The position numbers and the translations under genes are program-made. From Apostichopus japonicus (taxonomy: Eukaryota; Echinodermata; Holothuroidea; Aspidochirotida; Stichopodidae): a stretch of DNA of 64,000 nucleotides. Position 1 is the stretch's first letter; the number at the start of each line of letters is the position of its first letter. Under the pieces are notes generated by a model. That model was not told the DNA's origin. It saw nothing but the letters and a program-made list of their open reading frames with translations, and did not search any database. The DNA lies in contig NC_092563.1 of NCBI RefSeq assembly GCF_037975245.1, positions 4,101,001-4,165,000 on the forward strand, read 5' to 3'. Positions 1 through 13,745 of this stretch are shown one piece after another.

Positions 1-339
1 CTTACTGTTACAATATCTCTATACATGTAATGTATTGAGATAAAAAATTAAGTTTGTTTCAAGTTATGTAATACACATGTTTTTTATTCTTTGACATCTC
101 AGTGAAGTGAAAATGGAATGTAGAAGATAAAATATGGTGTAAATTTTGGAAAATATACTATTTTAAATTGCATAGTCACACAAAGTCACAATCCAATCGA
201 ATCTCACCCTTCCCTCTTTTTATTCCCCAGGAGATACAAGGAAAGGCCTAGTCCCATAATTCTTCAGTTATGGAATGCACCAATGTTGCAGACTATAACT
301 AGTATAAAAGATATTATTTAAAAAATCTAAATTTAATTT
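1..339. other. AT-rich sequence, nothing recognised
   Basis: No open frame, repeat or splice-bounded exon could be supported here on either strand. Confidence 0.5.
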
Positions 340-1195
340 TAGCTTGTTACAATCAACATGGATGTGATTGGACGGACATTTATGGTAAAATATCAATTAG
401 TAGTTCACTTAAAAAATTAATAAAAAGAGAAAAGAATTTGATTTTGTTGCAATGTGTTAAGGACATTGACTTTATAACAAATAAACACAATAACTGTCTT
501 CAAATTGCATAATTAGCTTAACAATACAAAAAGTTTGTTCAATTTCACACATAACCATTGGACGGACACCACAGTTATGTGTGAATTTCACACATAACCA
601 TTGGACGGACACAGAGTTACAGTATGTGTAAATATTACGCACAACCATTGGATGGAAGCATTATTTTGAAAACATTCAGAATGGTTATGCAAACTGATTG
701 ATTCAGTTTCATCTATTTCTAATTTTTATGTCTATTTAACTTACAGATATATGTTGCAAGAGTAGAACAGCAAGTGTATGGATAAATTCACACACTCGAA
801 CTGAGTCAGTGGTGTCTGACTGTCACTACAAATATTGCAATGAATTCAACAGCGAAAATATAATATAAAGTTAGCAGGCATATTGAATTCACCTTTAATT
901 ACTGCATTTAATTGACTGAATTGATGTTATAGAATTGTATAATTGATTTTTAACTTGTAACATCCGACATGGACGGATATTTATGGTAAATTATCAGGTA
1001 AAAGTTCACTTAATAACATACTAAGAAGAGAATAGAATTTGATTTGTGTTAAGAGATGTTAAGAACATTGCTAAATAACAAGTAAACACAAACACTGCCT
1101 TTAAATTGCATATGTACAGTAGCTTGACAATACGAAACACTTTGTTTAATTTCACACATAACCATTGGACGGACACAGAGTTATGTGTGAATTTC
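340..1195. repeat. Duplicated repeat unit with GGACGGACAC hairpin modules
   Basis: Two diverged copies of one ~250-bp unit lie at about 340-600 and 950-1192. Both carry the order 'atttatggtaaa', 'agttcacttaa', 'aaacacaa', 'tttaatttcacacataac' and 'cattggacggacac'. Each ends in a short hairpin with arms ttcacacataac / gttatgtgtgaa around a loop containing GGACGGACAC (544-585 and 1151-1191; a degraded one starts at 587). The family is unknown to me; a miniature DNA element or minisatellite-like repeat is possible. Confidence 0.6.
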
Positions 1196-1269
1196 ACTAA
1201 CTTATGGAGTTATATTGGTTTAAATGTGTATACTAGTATACCCATTCACAGGGAAGTTTTTAAGAAAGC

Positions 1270-2060
1270 CTTACATTAACAAGAAAATTAATTGCCAGGC
1301 CATGCCCCTCATAAATGTGCATGACATTAATTGCATCACACATCAGCATGTGTAGCTACAGTAGGCTACCTACCAATATCACCATATCAAGTTTCTTTGG
1401 AGAAATTCAACCTTTTGATTGCCAAGTTATTGCAGTATAAAGATTTTTACCCTTTGACCTCATTAAATTACTATGATGTATGTAATAAAATTAATAGTAT
1501 TTATCTATAGGCCACCAAACCACTATGTATGGTAATAATCAATAGCTCCCTTGTCAAGTTATGGTGCATACAAACTTATGTTACATAAATTAAGCCCTCC
1601 TCCTCATCAATATGCATGAGGTAAAATTCACATCAGCAAGTTGGGCTACCTACCAATCTAACCATACCAAGTTTGAAAAAATCTGACATGTGCTTGAGAA
1701 GTCATCGCAATTTGATGTTTGACCCTCTGACCTCATTAACATTCATGAATGAGCACCAAATTCAATCCGGTTAAACATCTTATGATGGGCCACCCACTAG
1801 CCAAACTGACCAAGTATGCTATTGATCAATCATTCCCTTGTCGAGTTATAGTTTATACAAACCAAAAAACTAAGTCCCGCCTCTCTATTAATATGCATGA
1901 TATCAATAACAACATGCATCAGCATGTATAAATGGTCTACCAATATCACCACACCAAATTTGAAGGAATTCAGACTTGTAGTTGCCAAGTAATTGCAATT
2001 TGAAGATTTTGACATGTGACCCTGTGACCTCATTAATATTCATAAATGAGCACGAATTCA
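1270..2060. repeat. Diverged tandem repeat, units about 300-350 bp
   Basis: Three diverged units repeat the same order of words: a 'gcatgaNNtNaat' motif, 'catcagca', 'ggctacctaccaat', 'accatatcaagttt', 'gccaagtNattgca', then 'gacctcatta' followed by 'attcatgaatgagcac' or a variant. Unit ends fall near 1480, 1755 and 2050. The short open frames here are accidental. Similar 'tgaccN...tgacctc' words recur near 39 kb. Confidence 0.5.
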
Positions 2061-2689
2061 TCACTGCCAACTTCTCCTTCACTGCTTCCACTACCTTCTT
2101 TCTTTCTCATCCCTCACATTATGTTTCTTTACAATGCAATGGGACTACTAATTTACTACCCTGAACTTGCAAACTGAGTCGGCCTAGAATTACAACAAAA
2201 AATCGCAAAACTGGTACTACAAGTGCAAATGCATGTAGGGCAGCCATTTACAACAACTATATTTTAGTCATAAACATTGCTCACAATGTGTAATTAAACA
2301 TAAGAGACGCGTTAATTTTTCATCTGAATACTAGACATGGTCCAACGATCTAATTTGATGCAGTGGTTTCAAGTTTACATTTGTTATTCGCACTGCCCGA
2401 TATTGCGCAATGTCTGTCCCCTCGCACATTATCCTAGCGTTATCTGTCCCCTAACGTAACGTGCGGTAGGCCGATTACGATGTAATGGCCTACATCCAAC
2501 CATTGACACTATTATGTGTGGTATATCAACTACGATAAGAAAGATGCTAAACAAATATAAAAATAAGCTGATTCGTGCTTGTTTCTTGTTTTGAGCTTAA
2601 GATTTGTAAGATATAGTATTTCGCACGTAACACTTTTGCACACGTAACACATGGGACGGAATTTCTTCACCGTATCATATAGTAACGAA
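2061..2689. other. Intergenic, nothing recognised
   Basis: Unique-looking AT-rich sequence. Only a weak 'cgcacgtaacac...gggacgga' word near 2630-2660 recalls the module of the first kilobase. Confidence 0.4.
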
Positions 2690-3400
2690 AGTGTTGGTTT
2701 AGAACCAACGAGTTAAATGAATCTGGAGAAACTATCACACAGTAAATACGCGCGTACGCGCGTACCATGTATGGAGGGTCATGTGATGTGTTCCAGGGTG
2801 GTACTAATATATTACTCTCCCTATTACGCATGATGATTTCACCCAACTAGTACGTAAATGTGTATGCGTGCTTAGAGCAGCAGACGACACCCGTTACCTA
2901 GCAATAACCGTGCCTGTAGCCTAACGTGGTAGCTATATTCCCGTCGAGCAGCATTAGGCTCTGTTCCATGGAGAATTCCGTGGTTGCACTGAACTAAACA
3001 TTTCCCTACAGCAACACGTCCAGTTCAACAATCCTTTTCGACAAAAAATCGTTCTTGAAATACAATTCAGACAGCGACATCGACATTTCCCGCTGCAAGC
3101 CCAATGTGTCTGTACTTGTTCTGTGCCAGCATGTCTAACGTTAGCATATTAGCACTATTTCGTAGGCCTGAAGTACCAGTAGGCCTACCTTCTTATGCCG
3201 TTAGTTCCCATGTCCGATCCGTCTTGGTGCAAATTTTTCACGAAGTCACTAACACTATTCTCGAACTGCTACAGAGAAATATCAGTTTGGTACCACCCTG
3301 GAACACATCACATGACCCTCCATGCATGGTACGCGCGCACCCAATTGACATGAATCCTCCAGATTCATTTAACTCGTTGTTTAGAACGTCACCGCTGGTG
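2690..3400. repeat. Foldback element with ~115-bp inverted arms
   Basis: Sequence at about 2700-2815 returns as its reverse complement at about 3288-3395. Shared blocks include 'acgagttaaatgaatctgga', 'gcgcgtaccatg' and 'ggagggtcatgtgatgtgtt' followed by 'ccagggtggta'. The arms enclose about 470 bp. The right flank at 3496-3532 holds another GGACGGACAT word framed by cgcacgtaac / acgtgtga. This looks like a foldback or long-TIR non-autonomous DNA element; no target duplication was established. The 142-codon open frame across the right arm is not credible as a gene. Confidence 0.6.
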
Positions 3401-4446
3401 TTTACCAATAGCGCGAAATCAGAGGCAGATTGTGGAGGGTGCACTGAACAAAATAATTTCCATGCGATGTTTATATCCGTGACGATGTATTATGTCGCAC
3501 GTAACGTAAATTTGGACGGACATAACGTGTGATTTATAAAACACTACACAATTACGGGAGATTAGGTTTGATCGGGGATATTTTATTGTTATTATATAAG
3601 ATACACTTGAGCAATGTTTACACATCAAAAGCGGAATTTTTTTTAATTGTGTTGACAAGAAATAAGGCATACATTATTTGGCATACTTTGGACGGAAATA
3701 ATCTGGGAAATTGTCACTTATTGAGATACATCCACAAAGTACAAAATACCAATAAAGACAAAGAAACACCACTTATTTTATACATAATTCTTATCTTCAT
3801 TGAATGAGCAAAATTTATTTCAGTTGCTCTTCATTCTCACAATGTACATACCAATTATTTAAGCAACACCTATTTGAGGGAGTTGAGTCCGTTCATTTTT
3901 GTACAAAAAAAAACTTTCATCATTATTTTTCAAAAAAAAAAATTGGACAAAATAAAAAATATTATCTTTTTTATTTCAAATGCATGTGTTGTTCAAATTA
4001 ATGACAACGACTTGTAATTATTTAGAACACACAGCAGTACAGTGTACTTCAAACTGACTATGCTGGTTTGGACCATCAAACTGTGAAATCTGCCATAAAG
4101 TTATGACTTACTGCATCAAGAGGTAGTACATAGTTAAATTATGAACGCTTCATCTATCCACAGTACTACTGCAGATTCATATTATTAACTATGGCTACTG
4201 AAGTTTGGAATTAATATCATATGGTATTGATTTATTGATTTGAAAGTATGATAGCTTCAACTACAGTTCTACATCCCTTCATTAACTATGGCTATTGAAG
4301 TTTAGAATTAATGTCATATGATGGAGTGAAGACTAGCTTCACAATTTGGTAGTGTGAAAAAAATGATTACAAAAATCAAAATACTGAGTTTATTAAGGTT
4401 TACTTAATTTCATATTATTGAAACTACAGAGCTCTTTAATCATGAC
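3401..4446. other. Intergenic AT-rich sequence
   Basis: No gene seen. Around 4150-4330 'ttaactatggctaNtgaagttt' with 'taatNtcatatg' occurs twice (about 4187 and 4280), a small local duplication of ~90 bp spacing. Confidence 0.4.
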
Positions 4447-4825
4447 CATAGGCGTAGGAGGCGGGGGGAGGGGGGGGGATGCAGCCCCTCAAGTTCCCAA
4501 CCAAATGTTACTTTGAGAATTCGGGCAATATGCTGAGAATTTTTCGGGCACCTTATTGAAAGAAGAATAATTTGCAATGTGTTTTTCAATGGCTAAACTT
4601 ATATTATTATTATTATTATTATTATAACAACTTCCCCATAATCATAACCAATATGGAAGGGTTATAACACGGCAAATGATTGTATGTTACTGGCAGGTGA
4701 TGTAATAACAGATGAATGCCTATATGATATGCACATTAACATGTTGTACCAGGCGGAGCGAACAATTTTGGTTATAATTTTCGGGCAAGTCGTTACAGAA
4801 ATCAAATTAGGCTCCTATGCCTATG
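4447..4825. mobile_element. Miniature TIR element (hAT-like), ~380 bp
   Basis: The left end cataggcgtaggag matches the reverse complement of the right end ggctcctatgcctatg with one mismatch. Internal 'cgggcaa' words occur near both ends and an (ATT)n run sits at 4606-4624. A related right end (cgggcaagtcgatacag ... ggctcctatacgcctatg) occurs at 44897-44961, so this is a family. The flanking target duplication is not clear, so the superfamily is a guess. Confidence 0.6.
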
Positions 4826-5459
4826 ACCGTGCCTACACATTCACATTTAAGCATTAGTTGCCTTTTTCCATCATTGCAGACATGATTAAGAGAGGCTTAA
4901 GTACATTTATCCCTAAAAGCAATTTGATAAAGTTTTATCTCTCTTAGACTTTAGCTTTTTATGAACCTTTCTTTATTTTGTGTGCAATTTTGCCAAACCC
5001 TATCAGATCAGGGAGCAGAGTAGCAGCTCCCTGATCAGATTGCACTTAAATCATGATTGCAATTAATTAAACTAACATATTATCCGCACTCGCTTTTTTG
5101 CGCCAAATGGAGATTCTGATTCCATCATCAACATTTTATCCCCTAAACAGTTTGTCCTTTTCCCTTCATCACATGGAAAAAGCAAGTTGGAAAATTTCAC
5201 AAATAAGAATTCCTAATTAATTAGTGGAAATGACTGACTAAGCAAATGAACAGCTAACGGGGATTAATGGTAATTGACACAGGATTTTAAAGGTGTGTTG
5301 GGGTGGGGGGGGGGTCCAGTTATAAATTTCTAAAGCTGATTAGGGAAGGGACCTTTGTGGAAGGTACAGAGGATGAAGGACGTTTTATAGGAAGAGGTGT
5401 GATCCTGAGATCGTTGACGCCTACTACCATATAGGTAGTCTACAAAATAGATGTTTACA
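4826..5459. other. Intergenic, nothing recognised
   Basis: AT-rich with one poly-G tract near 5309. No frame or repeat supported. Confidence 0.4.
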
Positions 5460-5700
5460 AGTCAAATGGTACATTCTGAGGCATGTTTAATGTATATAAA
5501 GGTCTTGAAGCAAAGTCGTGCTAATAATGCTCTTGGATTTTTGTGTGAGGTTGAAAAAGGTGGGGGGGGGGGGGAAGGGGGAGGAGTGCACATCCAGGGA
5601 AATGGTCTTATTCTTTCCCACTGACTGAACCTTTGCCCCCCCAACTGAACAATGGAGGAGGGGGTCGCATGGCCCCAATTGCGCACATCGCTAGTAATGG
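5460..5700. repeat. Dispersed repeat fragment (CATTCTGAGGC family)
   Basis: The core 'ggtacattctgaggcat' and the following 'tttttgtg(t/a)gaggttgaaaa' match the repeat at 30650-30780; weaker relatives occur at 44185-44250 and 48640-48740. A poly-G run and CT/GA-rich sequence follow. The short minus-strand open frames here are proline-rich by composition only. Confidence 0.5.
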
Positions 5701-8700
5701 AATTTTAACATCAAATAGCATTACATTTGACATGATCCCAACAAACTGACTACATGGTCTGGATATTTACTATGACATGCCCGGATGAAACAGCCAAGTC
5801 CACTCTCATATACTGCGTCAGAGGAACTATCTGGTACACCTTCCAGAGTTGACGGGGAAAGCACTTCCTGTCTCCCAGACTTGTACAGTACTAGCCATTC
5901 TGTATATACTGTAAACTCTGTAGTCTAGCTTAGTTTACCTTAATTAATTCTCTCCCTCATGGTGTTGTACTTGTGCTCATACTCAGGGAAAAAAATTTAG
6001 AATCTTGTTCTACAGACAGAGTTATAGTTCAGGTTAATATGTACAGGATGTTTATATAAATTTTAAATTCTAAAAGTTGCTCTATGACAAATCCCCAAAT
6101 GCTTCTCCCACCCTTCCCCCATATATAAGAATGTTAATCAGATTGGTCAGAAATCAGGTAACGACATGGAGTCATACGTCAAAGTTATCTATTGTACTGT
6201 GTGCTTCTAACTTAGCAAATGTTTCTAAAGTTTGCTTCTTAATGGCCCTTGTGTAAAGTTTGCTTTACCCAAAGTGAGGTCACACTATTGTGACATCTAA
6301 GTCACTGGTAGGACGATAGGATATGACCTATTGGTATAAAGTAGTTATAGCCATCCAGCTATTGCTGTATTAATCACTGAAGTCTGAAGTGCTCACTCTG
6401 TGAGGAGACAGGTCAGCTAAGATGTGAAGTAACCAAAGCTGATTTTTGACATACGACACTCTCCATCTTTTGACAGGTTTTATTTTTTTTACATTATTAC
6501 ATATCTTGATCATTTATCAATGAGTCCCTTAAGAACTTCTATTAACACCAACCATTCCCTGTAGAAAAGCAGTTCCTTTAATAGCCTCGGCTATATTTCC
6601 TTCCGATAAAGTGAAATTTACGGCAGTAGTAACATAAAAGCATTGCATAGAACATCGAGTACTCTGATTTCCCTTATTATTAGCTCAAGACGGAAGTCCT
6701 CATTGATCAATGTCATGTTTGGATTAGAAGACTTTTCAAACACAAATTTGATCAGAAAAGTTAAATTGGATCATAAACATGGAGAGATTAAGGAACATCA
6801 AAAGCGACCTCTCATTTGCCAGCAGTCTCTTGGTTAAGTGGTCAATGACATGAGATTGTTCGCACAATTTCAAACTGCAGCATGAATCTGCAGTTACGCA
6901 TTGTAGAACGAATCCCTAAAAAGTGATTTTTTTCTAAATTATATTTATTTTATTTACCCATCATGCAATGATTCATCCTGTCCATTATACAGGTGTTCTA
7001 TTTCACATTTGAACAGCAATAAATTACAGATTCTACCTTTAGAAACCAGTCTTATTCGTCCCTGGAAAAGAAATCCAACCTCTACATTTGAAATCAAATC
7101 TAGTTTTGCAATTGTGCAGTTGTGCAAGAGCCGCAGTATCCCGGAAAGATAAATATAAATATATCGATTGCAATAATACATTTCCTGTACATTAAATATC
7201 ACATATAAACTAAAGGAAACCATCTACAATTTCTGGGATTTGTAATTTTGCCACTTGCAATACGCGGAAGCTCTACAGAAAAATTACTCGTTTATGACTA
7301 CAGGCTGCCTCCCAGCAGGGAGTTCTAACTGCTGTACGACACCGGTAGAAAATACACTGATGCATCTGTAATCAAATTCCAAAAAAAATTGAGACAAAAT
7401 TGGACCGTAAAAAGAGGAAGAAGACGAAGAAAAGACGTTGAAATGTCAAATTTTTCAACAACTGAGATGAGTTATAACTCACACAAGTATGAACTGTGTA
7501 GGAGGTAGTACTTGCCAATTAAGCCTGAGAATGGGTTGAGATGAGAGACTGGAGATAAAGTACAGAATTAGGGATGTACAGTAAGTGACAAGATAAAACT
7601 TGCTGTTTGATTAATTGCATGGTACATCCAAGTAATGTCATATTTTAAAAGAGCTACAGTAAAGTCCTTTCCATGAATGCTTGTGGTACGTTGGATGTCG
7701 TACCAGGAAGTTGTTGATGGGTCAAAGACAAAATACAATAAAAGACAGTGGAGAAACGTTTATCACGCTTGAGTGAAAGGGTTCATAATTATCCTGAATA
7801 GAATAGTGTAGTACAGTGAGATAGCAAGCAGGCCATGACAAAACGTTTTTTTGAAACTTTCTCAGCAAAGATTTAAACATATGACCCAATGCAATGCACT
7901 AATGCGCGTGTTTGTCTAAAAACACGTAAAATGCGGGACGATGGAAGGTCAAAGCCAATATTCCTTTCAAAGCTAACATAAGGTAACGCATAACTACTTC
8001 ACTAGCTAATGTTCCTCAGAAATTATCTTCCTGAGGGATAATTGCCTCAAAACAATGGTTTTAAGGTGGACAGTGTTATCCTTTAACTAACCTGATGCTA
8101 GGTGTTACAAATATGTTGTTGAGGCCCCTGCAAACAGTTCCAAAGCATCGCAGCATGCGCAAGCCTGGAAAACATTTACCCAGTAATAAATGAAGGGTTT
8201 ACTCTTTAATTTAAAGCTATAATATAATTCAATTAATTCAAATATTCATATTTTTGCTTCAATTCTAAACAATATATCGCACAATGAAGAAATCAAAGTG
8301 ACCGATCCAAGACTATTACAGTATGACCTCTACTGGAATACTGTATTAAAATGTAAAATCTGAATGAATTGACCTTTAGTAATGTTGGCAATCCTGAATG
8401 TAGCTAATCTTTCCAACTCTCTAACAACAATGTAGTAATAATTTCACATATTTTGCCTCTTTGTTGTTGATTTATGTTTTGGTTGCAATCCCACAGAATC
8501 CCATATCAGCTACAGCATGTAAGGTTGTGGTACTTCACTGTAAATGTACTGTACACATACCTACTTCACTATACCTGTAAGTACAACAATACTGTATATG
8601 AATAGTAACAGTGGAGGTCCAACTGTACATGATTACTACCTGGGGGGTTGCTAAGGAATTATCATATGTGGTATGCTTGGCATAAGCAAGTAGAAGGTCA

Positions 8701-11700
8701 AATAACTTCTTTACACACCAGGAAAAAGACTTGATCAAGTCTAAATTAATATGACATAATTGAGCCACATGTACTACAGTACACTCTTTTTTCTTTTTTA
8801 TTCCAAGTTTATTTTACTACAATGTTTATTTCCTATATCATTTTCTGGATAATCCCCTAGCAATAAATGCTATGTGCAAAATGGGCAAATTGGTGTACAA
8901 ATGCAGAGATGTATAGCAGTTTTGTACACATTGAAAAATTTAGAATTTTAACAAATATGAAGCAAACCAAAATTTTTAACCTACAAACCGCTACACACTG
9001 TTAACGTTTGAATAATTCCATGCTGCTCTGTAGCACGAAACGTGTGCATGCATGAATACACTAGACCTTTATTAAGTTAACATTATTACTGACACAGAGC
9101 TAGCCTACTGTACTTTATAAGCTGACCATAATCGATCACAACTCAGATACAAATATTTAATAATCGAAGAGATTAAACAGCCTTAGAATCGGTTCGGTTT
9201 ACAGGCCAATGACCATAGTAAATTACTACAGAGGGCAGGGCTAAATGTGTCTTCAAGAAGGAGTCGTCTTCAATGCTGAACGACATACAGACAATAGAAA
9301 GTCACAAATATTAATTTATAATTGATAGATTAAATAAAAGTGGAAAGTTTCCCACCTTTCTCCCAAAGATGAAAGCTTTTTTTGTTAATTGTTATATATA
9401 CATGTGGGGTTGTTATGAAATTTGAGGTAAATAAAGTAGGCAGAAAATAGAAAGCAACAACAAGAGAGAAATACAGAATAAACTTTTAAACACAAAATGT
9501 GTCCTTTTTGACCTACTGTAGTTAATAATGGAGGTTCATACAACTTTTACTACTGGTTAAAGGCAGTATTGTTGCAATATGATCACATGAGAACGCTACC
9601 AGCAAGTTTGCAAAGTTCTACAACGGATATGCACAGTTATACAGAGAACTGCCCTAGATGAAAGATAAGGATATTAATATAGAGCTCTGAGATGTCAACA
9701 TATCTTCAAATTGTTGTATTATAACAAAAGTTGGTATTCTATGTCTCTCAGTTTAATAAAACATTGATTTTAATATTAAACTTGACGGTGCAGACTTTTA
9801 GTATAAAACTTATATACTTTAGGAAAGATTTCTACTGTATATGCTCAGCATATTAACAAACCGTTACTATATAAAAAATATCAATACCTTGCTAGCTCTG
9901 TACCACCTAGAAGAAACTAAAGTATTATATCGTTAAGGACACCTACACAACTAGAGTAGCAATGCTGCAGAAACTTGATAATCTGATAACAGTACATGTA
10001 TATAATTATGACACACATACTCAGACACACATCGTGACACATACATGTACGTAGTGACATGCATAGTATACTGTACGTGTGACAAACATACAAACTTCCA
10101 AATTTGATGTAGTACTGTTCAGAAAAAGAAGTATAATAGCAATCAGTCTTGTTGGCTACTTGACCTAGGCCTACCATAGCCTATGAAAAAGAATTACATT
10201 TCATGAAATCTGCAAACCTATGAGAAAACAATTTAAGCCTGCTTAAACATTTTAAGTTGTCTATAGATGGCATCTATAGGCCATAATTCCATGGTTAGTT
10301 TGTGAAACGTTTATGGCAAAAATTTACACCAACTGACAATTTATAATCTTAACATAACACAATCAGACCACAAACATCCGATTTGCACAACACCATGCAG
10401 TAAACAATCTAGGCCTCTAGTATAGAATTTAACTGCAAACAATCCATTTTCCCGGATGGACATTTAACATGGGCAGCGCAACAATTTTTGGAATATACTG
10501 TACTGCAAAATATCTCTCGACAAACGTTTTCAGGACATTTTTATGAGTCACACGCTGAAAGGAAAAGATTGGCGACAAACCCACGTGATGTGACATAGCA
10601 TCTAGAAATTAGAATATATGATAGCCACAACATAATACGACCTGGGTTATAAATCATGGGTGCATATTGACAGTCACATTTTGATTGTACTGTACAGTTC
10701 CCATAGCAACGCACTCTACAAGGTCTATATATCAAGTTGAACAGTGCTTGAAATTCAGACTGTGTCATCAAAGATATGTACATTAAGAATGAATAGATGG
10801 CTTTTAAGTCATTTTTCAAGAACCGGCAAACTGTAACGAAACCATCGAGATAAAGTTTCAAGTATGGCTGCACGTCAGACTCAAGATTTCAGACGAGTGA
10901 CATAAACTGCAATCTGCATAAAAACTTTTCTTGGTAAACAAAGATATACATTACAACTGGAAAATAATATAAGTCTTCATTGTTCAACGCATATTTTCTC
11001 TGGTTTTGAAACGGAAATGTTCTTGAGTGGCAGGGAATATTATGCAAATAATTTACTGGTTACATTTTGCAGAGCACTTTTGATCTACATGCATTTTGCC
11101 CATTGAAAAGCAGGTACTGAAGAGAACAAGAGATATTCTATTTTTAGTATTTTTTGCCACACAAAATTGATAACGGCAACTTTACATCAATTTTGGACTA
11201 TTTACAAAGCATTTTGCAATATATACTGTACATATATATGCAATACCACTCATGCAGGATAAATATTCCCCACAGATACTGAACAACTGAAATAGTCCTG
11301 ACTATGAACAACACATTTTTATACGTCATGTTAGATACTTGACAATCAATCATTTAATTAGCATGATGAAATTTGCCAAGTAGAAAAGATAATCAATTGA
11401 AGAACATATTTAAGTCAAATTCAGTGCAAGTGGTTTCTTATAACATTTGAACATAAAATATTGCATTTACCCAAAAGGTTATCACTATAAAACATGATCG
11501 TGTGTTATGTATACTTCTAGCTCTTTGCCTTTGATTTTTCACTGGTTGTTGTTCTCTAAAAATCTAATTTCGATCTGCTAAATATGCTACATGACACAAA
11601 ATTCTCCTGAGCATTTTCATTATAACCAGAAGTTTGTAACTTCCAAAAGACTGTTATCTTCCTCAAGAAGGAAGAGCAAAGAGAACTGATTGTGCACTTG

Positions 11701-13500
11701 ATCAAACTTGACTCTGCTGTAGCGTGTTGTCACCGCCCTACAGTACCTGTCGATGGCAATTTAGAATTACCCTGATGAAAATGTCATGAATTCTGAAGAC
11801 CACTACTCCATGTGAGAAAGTTAATTTTATTCCCATCAATGGTTGCTGAAAGCTTTCCTAGCTACAAAATGTTAGGTAAGAAGTCGCACATGCATGCATA
11901 CAGTACGTTGTTTTTATCACATTGTACCAAAGACTGAAACGATTTTGCAGGATTTTACAGTGGCTTGAATAAATAGAGTGTGAAATGTAAATAATGTGGC
12001 TTCCAAGCTTCAAATACAGTGAATGAAAAATGGACAAAAGCATGACACAATTGGATCATAAGCTGCAGAATGATAGATTTATTAGCTTATTAAGTAGAAA
12101 AGTGCTAGATTACTACTGTAGTTCAAAAACAGACAGATTGGTAAATATAGTTGCCTGATGATCGCTGCAGTGATAAGAACTCAATGTGTGAGTGAAACTC
12201 TGAGTTGCAATGCAATGGAATAGCGTGTAAATACAAACTCTAAATGTTTATAATTTAAATATGTCTGGTACGATTGACCTGATATAGAAGTATGTTACAA
12301 ATGAGTCCTTTGTTTTCTTCTCCTTAAATGAACATGTCATTGGGCGTACCATGAAAAACAAAACTGATAAAAAATTGTTAGTAAATGCTACAGGATATTT
12401 AAAGCGGTATTACGCCTTGAATATGTTTGTGTGTCAAGCAACAGTTTTCAATTAACAAATTCTCATTCAACCCTCAATGCATCAGTTGCAACAGCTTTGC
12501 ATTAACCTGAGTCATTATTTAACCTTCATTTCTCTTTGCAGCATAAACATTTGGATAACTTCCTTTCACTTATCTGACGGAAATGATACACCAATGTGGT
12601 TTACAAACATTTTATGATTTTCAGTGTAATTGCTACACTTGGAACTCAACATTGCAGGTCAGAGAACATATACTTTACAGACCGAGAATACTACTAGAGT
12701 TGTCTGATTGTCTCAGACTGTAGGCATTATACAGGTGCACACAAAATACAGGCTAAATGGGGAAATAAAGAAAGGTATTTCTGTATTCACTGATGTTTTC
12801 CAAATAGTACAGAAAATCCAGACTACTACTGTAAGCATTTCTGAGTTCCTTTGTTGTATTTAAGGAATTAGGAATAAACTGGGAAAATTTCTCATTTTAA
12901 GATATATCAGAGCAAAACATGGACGTTGGCAAGGGGGGGGGGGGGACTGCTCGAAGAAGCTACGCTTCCTCAGTCCTCCACCACCGCCTTGTAAAAATGT
13001 TGTACTATTTGTATATATTTTGCACTGTGGAAACAAATTCAAACATCAAAAGTTGTGGGGAAGAAAATTTCCCCAACAACTTCAACTGGATTACTGTACA
13101 TGGTTAGTAATTTGCCAGTTTAATAGTAACCATAATGGCAAGAAAATCATGCACAAAAAAAGTATCTTGAAACCTGGGTAACCAATGCATGTGTGTCTAT
13201 TTATCAATTGGCTTGACGACACAAGCTTCCACAAAGTTACAAGTGAAGGAAAATATGGCTTAAACTTAAAGCTTACCGATACTCGCCCCAATGTTTTGCA
13301 GGCTAATAATAATTGCTTAAAGTTTTCACAATTACATTGTTGAGTGTTCTGATCCTCCATGATGTTAGTCTCATCCATTGAGGATCGTTAGAATACATGA
13401 TATGATTGTTGAAATTTGAGTATGGGTGACCATCACCTCACTTTCTAGCATATTTTGGGGCAATTCTCATGACCTTTTAATTACACCAAATGTTTATGAC
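5701..13500. other. Long AT-rich intergenic region, no gene supported
   Basis: Nearly 8 kb without a splice-bounded exon, tRNA or repeat I can name. Open frames stay below about 110 codons and show no protein-like composition. A G(13) run at about 12937 abuts a 'gaagaagctacgcttcctca' near-palindrome. Part may be untranslated or intronic sequence of a gene outside the window; this cannot be decided from sequence alone. Confidence 0.4.
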
Positions 13501-13524
13501 GATAATAAATTTAAATAAAATAAA

Positions 13525-13690
13525 ATAAACTGTTAGCAAACTGCGTATCCACTAGAGAGCCTGTGTAGGAGAATGTGTAAAAGAAAGTTGGCCTGACATT
13601 TCGATCCTAGCAGGATCTTCTTCAAAGGATAATAAATTTAGTGATATTGCCATTGCTTTCTTCCTGCTGGGTTTGCTACTTAACCATGGC
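13525..13690 (-). repeat. Retroelement-type repeat with GATCC-TGCTA-GGATC hairpin
   Basis: On the minus strand the order is 'ttgaagaa', gatcctgctaggatc, 'gaaatgtcaggccaac', then 'acaggctctctagtggata', 'gcagtttgctaacag' and a TTTTATTTTA tail. The same block, in the other orientation, lies at 51228-51325, so it is a family with a defined end. The hairpin followed by GAAA recalls stem II and core of hammerhead motifs in Penelope-like elements, but the CUGANGA core is not intact here; that identity is only a suggestion. Confidence 0.5.
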
Positions 13691-13745
13691 ATTTTGCCAA
13701 CAGTGGTAGGTTTTGTTAATATGTTTTGACATAAATATGACATAT

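Noticed and set aside
3104-3532. 142-codon plus-strand open frame
   Set aside because: It crosses the right arm of the foldback element, has antisense open frames over the same bases and no domain or splice context.
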